Shown here one piece after another: positions 1 to 5,117 of a stretch of 5,214 nucleotides of DNA. How positions within the stretch are numbered: position 1 is the first letter of the stretch; each line of letters opens with the position of its first letter. The stretch is from CAYHYG01 sp964360835 (lineage in GTDB: Bacteria > Patescibacteriota > Patescibacteriia > UBA1558 > 2-01-FULL-52-15), in contig CAYHYG010000044.1 in NCBI GenBank assembly GCA_964360835.1, forward strand, positions 1 to 5,214. Direction: 5' to 3'. Both the position numbers and the translations under genes were made by a program. The notes beneath the pieces were generated by a model, which was not told the DNA's origin, did not search any database, and worked only from the letters and a program-made list of their open reading frames with translations.

Positions 1-1022
1 TCCAAAGAAGCTTTGGCAGCCGCTCCTAGTTTCCTGGCTTCGTCAGAGTTGGTCAAAAGCCTTTCTATCGCTATTTTCAATTCATCAATTGCCTGACCAT
101 TAACTAGGATACCATTGAGATTGTTCTGAATGAAGTCTTCTGCTGATGTCTCCCTGGCGGCGATAATCGGTAAGCTGTGATCGGCTGCCTGCAAGTAAAC
201 TATGCCATAGCCCTCTATGTCAGCACCAAGGTTTAACGTTGGTAAGACAAAGATTTTGGCAAGATCAAAATATGAACCCAGATCTTTATGTGATACATCG
301 GTCAAAAACTGTACCTGTTCACGGCCGAACCCCAACTCCTCATAAGCTAAACGTTTGAGATTATTCTCTTCTGGCCCATTACCTATGATCAGATAGGTGA
401 AATTTTTATCAGCCAACAGAGCCAAGGCTCGCAAAATATTTTCATGATTTTTGCGCTTGACCAGACGACCCACGGTTAAAACAACATTCTTGTCCTTATA
501 GCTTTCGATAATTGTCTGGTTGGGAGCATGTTCTGGGAATGTCACATTTGGCGTCAGGACAGCTATGGGCGTTGGTAATTGCAAAGGGTCAAGTATTTTT
601 TTCACAAAGTTGCTATTGACGATAATGTGATCAGCTTTTTGCAAAATTTCGAGTGCTGCTGCTTTATTTTTTTTCAGCGCCAGATTTATATCGAGTCCGT
701 GCAAAGAGACAATATAAGGTGTGCCCTGAGATTTCTTTAAGGCCAAAGCAATCTGTCCCAGAGGAAAGATGTGCGGCGTAATCACTAATTCGGTATTGTT
801 CTGCTTTACAAATTTCCGCAAGTTTCGCAAGCCGACGTGCCAGCGTGGTCTCCAGAAGCTGCCAATTAGTTTCATCTGATGAATCGTGGCGCTCTGCTCT
901 ATTTCCTTTTGGTCAGTAACAATTTCAACTGTGGGAATAAATTTAAAATAGCCATGCAGATACGTGGCGATGCCTCCGTGATAGGGATAATATTCATGAG
1001 TCAGCAGGACCGTCTTTCTCAT
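1..1022 (-). CDS. Family 4 (GT-B fold) glycosyltransferase, 3' end outside window
   Basis: About 340 residues are visible and the frame is still open at base 1; GT4 enzymes usually have 360-400 residues, so little is missing. The start ATG (1020-1022) overlaps the flippase stop as ATGA. The N-terminus reads VLLTHEYYPYHGGIATY, the glycine-rich acceptor-side loop of GT-B enzymes. Further family marks are HGLD at 108-111, GRLVKRKNHE from 185 (R186 and K191 are the expected donor-phosphate contacts), GNGPEE at 214-219 and EGYGIVYLQA from E270. In the usual E-x7-E motif the second Glu is Gln here (Q278). No signal peptide or membrane helix is evident, so it should act at the cytoplasmic face, transferring a sugar from an activated donor to a lipid-linked or glycan acceptor; donor and linkage cannot be read. 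Coupling to a flippase indicates surface polysaccharide or glycolipid assembly. Confidence 0.9.
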   Translation of the reverse strand, partial: MRKTVLLTHEYYPYHGGIATYLHGYFKFIPTVEIVTDQKEIEQSATIHQMKLIGSFWRPRWHVGLRNLRKFVKQNNTELVITPHIFPLGQIALALKKSQGTPYIVSLHGLDINLALKKNKAAALEILQKADHIIVNSNFVKKILDPLQLPTPIAVLTPNVTFPEHAPNQTIIESYKDKNVVLTVGRLVKRKNHENILRALALLADKNFTYLIIGNGPEENNLKRLAYEELGFGREQVQFLTDVSHKDLGSYFDLAKIFVLPTLNLGADIEGYGIVYLQAADHSLPIIAARETSAEDFIQNNLNGILVNGQAIDELKIAIERLLTNSDEARKLGAAAKASL

Positions 1023-2461
1023 ATTCTTTGCTTCTTTAACAAACTCAAGAAATACTGGGCGTCATCCTTGGTGATGAGCTTTAGAACCGCTAGGCCACCA
1101 GCATAGAGAATTAGACTGATGGCAGTCACGGCCAGCCAATGAATATACGGCAGTAGGACGGTATTGAGTATGACCATGCCCAAGCCTAAGGCTAGAATCT
1201 TCATCGTAGCGAGTCGTAAACTCTTATCCACACTGACCTGCTTTGAGACCAGACGCCAGCTAAATATGAAAGCGATAACAGTACCAGTACTGGAAGCTAT
1301 AGCGGCGCCGGTAGGACCAAGCAGTGGGATGAGAATGAGATTGGCAATAATATTGTAGACCATGGTCAACCCCAATATTTTTGTTTGTTTACCCTGCAAA
1401 TTGATGGCATTGAGAAGATAACCAAGCGGAAAATTTATAAACAGGAAGGGCAGAGTCGAAAGCAAGATTTGTAGCGGCAAAACTGATGGTCTAAATGATT
1501 CGGTGTAAAGGGCTGGGACCAAGGCAGGTGCTACGCTAGCCAGACAAGCCGCGATGGGAATGCTGGTGATGAGTAAGAAATATATCGCACGGCTGAGAAC
1601 TTGTGATAATTGTTCGCGGTTGTGGCTCCAGTAATACGAAAAGGCCGGATATAATGAGGCTACAAAAGCCAGAGGAATAAACTGAAAAGCAAAAGTTGCT
1701 TTGTAGGCGATCGAATAAAGTCCTACTGCCTGATCGTCTAGTAACACTTTCAATAGGACAGAATCAATATAGGCGTAAATACGCGTAAAGATGGCAGCTA
1801 AGGCAAAAGGGATGATCGTGACGGTGATGGTGCGGATCAGCGGCATATGCCACAGCAGGTGCAAGTGAAAGTCAGCTTTAAACCGTAAGACAGCCATTGA
1901 ATAGAGAAAGTTGAAAGTGCTGGCTATGACCAGAGCGGTCATCAACCAGACCACGTCGGCGTTGCGCGACATCAGTACCAAACCAACTGTCAAAATAATG
2001 GCCTGATGGATTATGGTAGCAATACTCTCATAGCCAAGGCTCTGACGTCCTCTGATAGCGGCATAGAAGATCAAAGTAAACCCATCGAGAATCATGGCGG
2101 CTGCTGCCAGAAGCACCAGGATCAGACCAGTGGTATCATGGACAATGAGCGGCGCAATGAATATGAGAGCCACCATGACTACCAATGATGTCAGAATTTT
2201 GAGACTGACCACCTGACTGACCAGCTGATTGGAATCTTCTTTTTTAGCTACTTCCCTGGTCAGTAGTAGTGACAAGCCCAAGTCAGTGAAGACAGCAAAA
2301 ATTAAAACAAAAGAAGTAGCAAAGAAGTATTTACCAATGTCTTCAGGACCGAGATAGCGAGCGAGTAAGGTAAAGTAGACAAAAGAGATGATCTTTTGCA
2401 GGGTCAGAGCGACCATGTACCAGACGGCATTTGAGGCAATTTTCCTGGTGTTCAGTGACAT
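1019..2461 (-). CDS. Wzx-like polysaccharide/lipid-linked oligosaccharide flippase (MOP superfamily)
   Basis: A 480-residue, highly hydrophobic protein with roughly 12-14 membrane segments spread over its length (for example about 13-34, 42-65, 82-105, 112-135, 211-235, 363-380 and 445-465). The N-terminal block with ARYLGPEDIGKYFFA followed by FTDLGLSLLLTREVAK is characteristic of the Polysacc_synt/RfbX group, whose members move undecaprenyl-linked glycan units across the cytoplasmic membrane. Length matches the family (about 420-500). A TTG at 2464 would add one residue; the ATG at 2461 is preferred because a strong -10 element ends only six bases before it. No Shine-Dalgarno site is visible. 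The stop TGA overlaps the glycosyltransferase ATG, so the two genes are probably translationally coupled. The substrate is unknown; a general lipid-linked glycan exporter is equally possible. Confidence 0.92.
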   Translation of the reverse strand: MSLNTRKIASNAVWYMVALTLQKIISFVYFTLLARYLGPEDIGKYFFATSFVLIFAVFTDLGLSLLLTREVAKKEDSNQLVSQVVSLKILTSLVVMVALIFIAPLIVHDTTGLILVLLAAAAMILDGFTLIFYAAIRGRQSLGYESIATIIHQAIILTVGLVLMSRNADVVWLMTALVIASTFNFLYSMAVLRFKADFHLHLLWHMPLIRTITVTIIPFALAAIFTRIYAYIDSVLLKVLLDDQAVGLYSIAYKATFAFQFIPLAFVASLYPAFSYYWSHNREQLSQVLSRAIYFLLITSIPIAACLASVAPALVPALYTESFRPSVLPLQILLSTLPFLFINFPLGYLLNAINLQGKQTKILGLTMVYNIIANLILIPLLGPTGAAIASSTGTVIAFIFSWRLVSKQVSVDKSLRLATMKILALGLGMVILNTVLLPYIHWLAVTAISLILYAGGLAVLKLITKDDAQYFLSLLKKQRI

Positions 2462-2467
2462 CAATGT

Positions 2468-2476
2468 ATTATAGCA
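2468..2476 (-). promoter_or_regulatory. Extended -10 promoter of the flippase-glycosyltransferase operon
   Basis: On the minus strand this reads TGCTATAAT, a perfect extended -10 (TGnTATAAT). Seventeen bases upstream there is only a weak -35 candidate (TAAGGA), as is common for extended -10 promoters. The base seven positions after the hexamer is the A of the flippase ATG at 2461, so the transcript is predicted to be leaderless or nearly so. Confidence 0.65.
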
Positions 2477-2504
2477 AACTTAGGTAATTATCCTTAATTA
2501 TAGG

Positions 2505-2522
2505 CTCGGGTATGCCTCGGGT
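2505..2522. repeat. Two direct heptamers one helical turn apart, upstream of the flippase promoter
   Basis: CTCGGGT occurs at 2505-2511 and again at 2516-2522, an 11-base period. The pair lies about 44-61 bases before the predicted flippase transcription start, where an activator could bind. This could be a regulatory site but may be chance; no regulator is identifiable in the window. Confidence 0.3.
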
Positions 2523-2531
2523 TTACTGTAA

Positions 2532-2564
2532 ATAGTAGCGAAAGTCAAGGTTCCACTCCCGCTA
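2532..2564. repeat. Degenerate trace of the REP-like repeat (unit D)
   Basis: This stretch abuts unit A and carries pieces of unit C: GTAGCGAA (2535-2542, also on the minus strand of unit C) and TCCACTCCC (2552-2560, identical to 3062-3070). TAGCG (2536-2540) and CGCTA (2560-2564) form a 5-base inverted pair. It looks like a decayed or rearranged copy but the match is partial. Confidence 0.35.
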
Positions 2565-2599
2565 GTCATTTCGACCGAGCGAAGTGAGCAGAGAAATCC
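2565..2599 (+). repeat. REP-like palindromic repeat, unit A
   Basis: The unit opens with GTCATTTCGACC, has the core GAGCGAAGTGAG and closes with GAGAAATCC. The same three blocks in the same order recur on the opposite strand in units B and C. TTCG/CGAA inside it can form a small stem. The short GC-rich palindromic form in a non-coding gap is that of a REP-type interspersed element; genome-wide copy number cannot be judged from one window. Confidence 0.7.
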
Positions 2600-2698
2600 T
2601 TATTATTGCGGAAGTAGTAAAGAGTGTAATTAAGGTTTCTCCGCGCGTCCTTCGACTCAGTCACTTCGATCGTGACTTCGCTCAGGACTTGGTCGAAA
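2569..2698. repeat. REPIN-like inverted doublet formed by units A and B
   Basis: TTTCGACC (2569-2576) is complementary to GGTCGAAA (2691-2698), GAGCGAAGT (2577-2585) to ACTTCGCTC (2675-2683), and the 12 bases at 2591-2602 to the 11 at 2631-2641 with one extra base. The right arm also carries a 7-base bulge (2684-2690) and an internal hairpin. The central spacer is 2603-2630. The whole could fold as a long imperfect hairpin in single-stranded DNA or in RNA from either strand. Confidence 0.65.
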
Positions 2699-2702
2699 CG
2701 AT
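2634..2702 (-). repeat. REP-like palindromic repeat, unit B (long variant)
   Basis: On the minus strand the unit opens ATCGTTTCGACC, contains GAGCGAAGT and closes GGAGAAACC, so it is an inverted copy of unit A enlarged by an internal palindrome. That palindrome is GTCCT (2647-2651) with AGGAC (2684-2688) around AGTCAC (2659-2664) and GTGACT (2672-2677), with a 7-base loop. The unit ends only four bases from the stop codon of the GIY-YIG gene, and may serve as that gene's transcript end, although no T-run follows it. Confidence 0.7.
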
Positions 2703-2706
2703 AAGC

Positions 2707-3030
2707 CTAGTTGTCTATCACCACATCCTCCCCTGACAAAGCAATTTCGGTGAGGTCTAGGAACTTTGGATTACAGCGTTTGATTAACCATAATTTTTTA
2801 TAACGGTTCCACCGTTTGATCTGCTTCTCTCTATCAATGGCATCTAGTATATAATCAAAGTTCTCGTAGTATAAAAGCTTGTACAAGTTGTAGTGAGCGC
2901 TAAAGCTTCTAGGATTATATTTTGTACGGTGCTCGTTAAGCCGTCGCTCGATATTATTTGTAACGCCGACGTAAAGACAGGTATTGTATTTGTTGGTGAT
3001 GATGTAGGTTGTGTAGATTCGATAAGACAT
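2707..3030 (-). CDS. Small URI-type GIY-YIG nuclease domain protein
   Basis: A 107-residue protein that is essentially one GIY-YIG domain of the URI/YhbQ-like group, related to the UvrC N-terminal nuclease. The GIY position reads TTY with the conserved tyrosine at Y9, and YVG is at 20-22. The expected catalytic arginine is R30 in NNIERRLNEH (eight residues after G22, as in I-TevI and UvrC), H34 follows, and the metal-binding glutamate is E68 in DREKQIKRW. The WNRYKKLWLIKRCNPKFLDL block is typical of the short stand-alone members. All catalytic residues are present, so it is probably an active DNA nuclease, but its target is unknown. It has no added DNA-binding domain, no convincing promoter and no Shine-Dalgarno site; it may depend on readthrough past the rpsI terminator. 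Hand-counted GC at 2761-3000 is 37%, against 46% over sampled rpoA stretches, which hints at separate origin. REP-like repeats flank it on both sides. Confidence 0.9.
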   Translation of the reverse strand: MSYRIYTTYIITNKYNTCLYVGVTNNIERRLNEHRTKYNPRSFSAHYNLYKLLYYENFDYILDAIDREKQIKRWNRYKKLWLIKRCNPKFLDLTEIALSGEDVVIDN

Positions 3031-3055
3031 TTGTGCTTAATTAGGCTGTAATAAT

Positions 3056-3100
3056 GGCTTCTCCACTCCCCTTCGCTACGCTTGGGTCGGTCGAAGCGAC
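3056..3100 (-). repeat. REP-like palindromic repeat, unit C
   Basis: Read on the minus strand it opens GTCGCTTCGACC, contains GTAGCGAAG and closes GGAGAAGCC, the same block order as units A and B. CTTCG (3071-3075) and CGAAG (3092-3096) form a stem. It lies 25 bases before the nuclease start codon, in the same orientation as unit B and opposite to unit A. Confidence 0.65.
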
Positions 3101-3110
3101 AGGCTTGTCA

Positions 3111-3147
3111 GCAAAATAAAACAGAGTATCGATTGATACCCTGTTTT
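3111..3147 (-). terminator. Rho-independent terminator of the alpha operon after rpsI
   Basis: On the minus strand AAAACAG-G-GTATC, loop AATC, then GATAC-T-CTGTTTT forms a continuous 13-pair stem with one G-U wobble, followed by TTTTATTTT. It starts 17 bases after the rpsI stop. In the plus direction the wobble becomes an A/C mismatch, so the structure favours termination of minus-strand transcripts. Confidence 0.85.
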
Positions 3148-3164
3148 CTGAATTTGTATTGAGA

Positions 3165-3569
3165 TTAACGCTTGCTCCACTGCGGGGCACGTCGGGCGCG
3201 TTTCAAACCTGGTTTCTTACGTTCTTTACGTCTGGAGTCGCGAGTCAGCAAACCATTCTTGCGTAAGCTGGAACGAAATTCTTCATTGAATTTCAGCATA
3301 GCACGAGATAAGGCATGACGAACCGCCTCAGCTTGGCCTTTTGGTCCGCCGCCAGAAACTTTGACAGCAATCTGTAGCTTATCCTGCCCAACCAGCTTCA
3401 AAGGTTGTAAAACGAGATCCTGTAATTCAAAATAAGGAAAATAAACTTTAAAATCCTTGCCGTTGACGGTAATGGTTAGTTTTTCATCGCCGTGCTTCAT
3501 TATTTTCAGACGTGCCACGGCGGTCTTGCGGCGTCCAACAGTAACTATTGATCCTGTTTTACTTGTCAT
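3165..3569 (-). CDS. rpsI: 30S ribosomal protein S9 (uS9)
   Basis: A 134-residue protein of normal family length. It has the hallmark GRRKTAVARLK near the N-terminus (12-22), SGGGPKGQAEAVRHALSRA at 72-90, and the basic tail from LLTRDSRRKERKKPG through KRARRAPQWSKR, whose terminal SKR reaches the P-site tRNA in the small subunit. The ATG at 3569 is chosen; a TTG at 3581 would add four residues (MKNN) without a family counterpart. The ATG lies inside the last codons of rplM, overlapping by 11 bases, which suggests translational coupling, as no Shine-Dalgarno site is visible. It is the last gene of the operon, ahead of the terminator. Confidence 0.97.
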   Translation of the reverse strand: MTSKTGSIVTVGRRKTAVARLKIMKHGDEKLTITVNGKDFKVYFPYFELQDLVLQPLKLVGQDKLQIAVKVSGGGPKGQAEAVRHALSRAMLKFNEEFRSSLRKNGLLTRDSRRKERKKPGLKRARRAPQWSKR

Positions 3570-3924
3570 ATTGTTTTTCAAAACTTAAACGCTTCAATCG
3601 ATTAGTTCGTAAGCGATTTTTTGGCAACATATTGTTAATCATCATCCGCAGAAGTCTCTGAGGATTTTTATTATATAATGTCTGCAATTGTGTGGTGATA
3701 ATACCTCCTGGATAGCCGCTATAACGGTGATAAAGCTTTTGGCTCATCTTTTTTCCAGTAAATTTCATCTTGCCGACATTCTGAACCATGACTTTATCTC
3801 CGCTATCAACATGGTTAAGGAAACCAGGTTTATGTTTCCCTTGCAGTAAGTAAGCAATGCGACTGGCCAAACGACCGGCAGAAATGCCTTCAGCATCAAT
3901 AGTGTGTAATTTTCGATCGATCAT
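3559..3924 (-). CDS. rplM: 50S ribosomal protein L13 (uL13), short form
   Basis: The protein from the ATG at 3922-3924 has 121 residues. Family marks are HTIDAEGISAGRLASRIA (7-24), GKHKPGFLNHVDSGDKV (29-45), HRYSGYPGG (66-74) and MLPKNRLRTNRLKRL (99-113). Most bacterial L13 proteins are about 140-150 residues; this one has few residues before the first motif and lacks the usual C-terminal HPH.AQ segment, ending in SFEKQYDK. L13 is an early-assembling large-subunit protein. A TTG at 3936 would overlap rplQ by 11 bases, but the ATG one base after the rplQ stop gives a better N-terminus. The rpsI start lies within its last codons, so the short end is tied to that overlap. Confidence 0.96.
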   Translation of the reverse strand: MIDRKLHTIDAEGISAGRLASRIAYLLQGKHKPGFLNHVDSGDKVMVQNVGKMKFTGKKMSQKLYHRYSGYPGGIITTQLQTLYNKNPQRLLRMMINNMLPKNRLRTNRLKRLSFEKQYDK

Positions 3925-3925
3925 A

Positions 3926-4279
3926 TTATTGTACAAACTCGATTAAGGCCATGGCCGCATTGTCACCTTGGCGTCTGCCCAGCTTGATGATGCGGGTGTA
4001 ACCGCCATTACGTGATTGATACCGTAGTACGTACACCTCAATCATTTTTTTGTAGGCTGACTTGATAGGCAATTGGGCTTGTAACTCTCGTTTGGCTACC
4101 AGACCACCTTTTTTGGCGATAGTAATTAATTTCTCTGCCTGTCGTGCTACCACCTTGGCCTTAGCTTCTGTTGTTTTGACTTTCTCGTACACAATCAAAG
4201 AAGCTGCCATGTTTCTGATGAGACTGGTACGTGGTCCAATTTTGCGATCTAGTATTTTTTTCTTTGAGCGATGACGCAT
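3926..4279 (-). CDS. rplQ: 50S ribosomal protein L17 (bL17)
   Basis: A 117-residue protein with the standard MRHRSKKKILDR opening, RNMAASLIVYEKVKTTEAKAK (22-42), the LITIAKK helix end and the C-terminal SRNGGYTRIIKLG with GDNAAMALIEFV. Length is typical for the core L17 fold, a bacterial protein near the peptide exit of the large subunit. Position after rpoA is the classical alpha-operon order. The start is fixed by the invariant MRHR. The 49-base gap from rpoA contains a pyrimidine-rich heptamer array instead of a Shine-Dalgarno site. The stop TAA is followed one base later by the rplM ATG. Confidence 0.97.
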   Translation of the reverse strand: MRHRSKKKILDRKIGPRTSLIRNMAASLIVYEKVKTTEAKAKVVARQAEKLITIAKKGGLVAKRELQAQLPIKSAYKKMIEVYVLRYQSRNGGYTRIIKLGRRQGDNAAMALIEFVQ

Positions 4280-4284
4280 AGTAG

Positions 4285-4319
4285 TGGTTGGAAGATAGAA
4301 GTTAGGAGTAAGTAGTAAG
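4285..4319 (-). repeat. Degenerate heptamer tandem array in the rpoA-rplQ gap
   Basis: On the minus strand five consecutive 7-base units read CTTACTA, CTTACTC, CTAACTT, CTATCTT and CCAACCA, then CTACT and the rplQ ATG. The first four follow a CT(T/A)(A/T)CT(N) pattern. Such short heptamer strings in gene gaps resemble the tandemly repeated heptanucleotide repeats described in filamentous cyanobacteria; any relation is unproven. It fills most of the untranslated gap. Confidence 0.55.
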
Positions 4320-4328
4320 GACTGGTAA

Positions 4329-5093
4329 TTATTCAGTTGCTGCCTCTTCCGCGGCTGCTTCAGCTTTTTTACTTTTCTTTTTGGCCGGCTTTTCGATAAC
4401 TACAGTCTGGGATTCTGCTTGAATGAAAGAAAAGTGCTCCATTAAGATGGTGCAGGCTTTCTCTACCGCTTCCTGGGCGGTGTAAGAGCCATCGGTGGCA
4501 ATAGTCATAACCAGTTTCTCATAATCAGTTTGTTGACCGACACGGACGTGCTCGATTTCAAAGCCGACATTGGTCACTGGGCTGAAGATAGCGTCGATAT
4601 CAATCTGTCCGATATCACCTTTGTGTTTACTCTGTGTGTCTACGGCTTGATAACCGCGGCCTCGGCTGACTGTTAGTTCCATGTCCAGCTCGGCTTTTTT
4701 ATCTGTCAGATTAGCGATTATCAGCTCTGGGTTCGTGACGTCAACCTGGGCATTCTTTTTGATATCGGCGGCGGTGACAACTTTTTCACCTTTGGCTGAT
4801 AATTGAATAACCACCGGTTCGTCACCATGAAGCTTGAGATTGAGGCGTTTGATATTGAGGATGATGTCAACCATATCCTCTTTGACGTGCTCCAGAGTCT
4901 GGAATTCATGCTGCACGCCATTAATTTTTAAACTAGTCACTGCGGCGCCCGGGAGAGATGACAAAAGTACGCGTCGCAAGGAATTACCTAACGTTACGCC
5001 ATATCCAGGAAAACAAGGTTCAATAACTACTTCGTAGATATTGGACTTTTTCTCCCGGTAACTGATTGATTTTGGCAGTTCGATTAATCCCAT
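4329..5093 (-). CDS. rpoA: RNA polymerase alpha subunit lacking the C-terminal domain
   Basis: A 254-residue protein that is a complete alpha N-terminal domain: the dimerisation core with YGVTLGNSLRRVLLSSLPGA (31-50, including R40 and R41) and KINGVQHEF (56-64), the insert-side domain with ELTVSRGRGY (139-148), and the closing DAIFSPVTNV (167-176), VRVGQQTDYEKL (183-194) and TDGSYTAQEAV (200-210). After about residue 232 there is only a charged, alanine-rich tail (KPAKKKSKKAEAAAEE) and the stop. Most bacterial alpha subunits are about 310-330 residues, with an alpha-CTD that binds UP elements and activators. That domain is absent, and the 49 bases before rplQ cannot hide it. The core assembly role should be intact. 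The ATG at 5091-5093 gives the normal N-terminus; no Shine-Dalgarno site is seen. It lies 24 bases after rpsD. Confidence 0.97.
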   Translation of the reverse strand: MGLIELPKSISYREKKSNIYEVVIEPCFPGYGVTLGNSLRRVLLSSLPGAAVTSLKINGVQHEFQTLEHVKEDMVDIILNIKRLNLKLHGDEPVVIQLSAKGEKVVTAADIKKNAQVDVTNPELIIANLTDKKAELDMELTVSRGRGYQAVDTQSKHKGDIGQIDIDAIFSPVTNVGFEIEHVRVGQQTDYEKLVMTIATDGSYTAQEAVEKACTILMEHFSFIQAESQTVVIEKPAKKKSKKAEAAAEEAATE

Positions 5094-5117
5094 GGGATGT
5101 ATTCGATGAGTTAATTA

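Noticed and set aside
879..1106. Plus-strand open frame of 75 codons
   Set aside because: It lies antisense to the glycosyltransferase start and flippase end, shows no family features, and is explained as a shadow frame.
1164..2188. Plus-strand open frames at 1164-1358 and 2006-2188
   Set aside because: Both are antisense to the flippase, whose continuous membrane-protein reading frame accounts for this DNA.
2707..3030. The GIY-YIG protein as a homing endonuclease
   Set aside because: It lacks the DNA-binding domain of I-TevI-type enzymes, and no intron, intein or interrupted host gene is seen around it.
2565..3100. CRISPR array or a classical insertion sequence in the repeat region
   Set aside because: The units differ in length and orientation and have no regular spacers; no transposase and no clear target-site duplication is present, only REP-like units around a nuclease gene.
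2733..3111. Inverted CTGACAA (2733-2739) and TTGTCAG (3105-3111) as terminal repeats of a mobile element
   Set aside because: Only 7 bases match, one copy lies inside the nuclease coding sequence and the other beside the terminator, so chance is the simpler explanation.
4721..4921. Minus-strand open frame inside rpoA, and plus-strand frames at 4062-4274 and 4834-5037
   Set aside because: They overlap well-supported ribosomal and polymerase genes in other frames and have no recognisable protein features.
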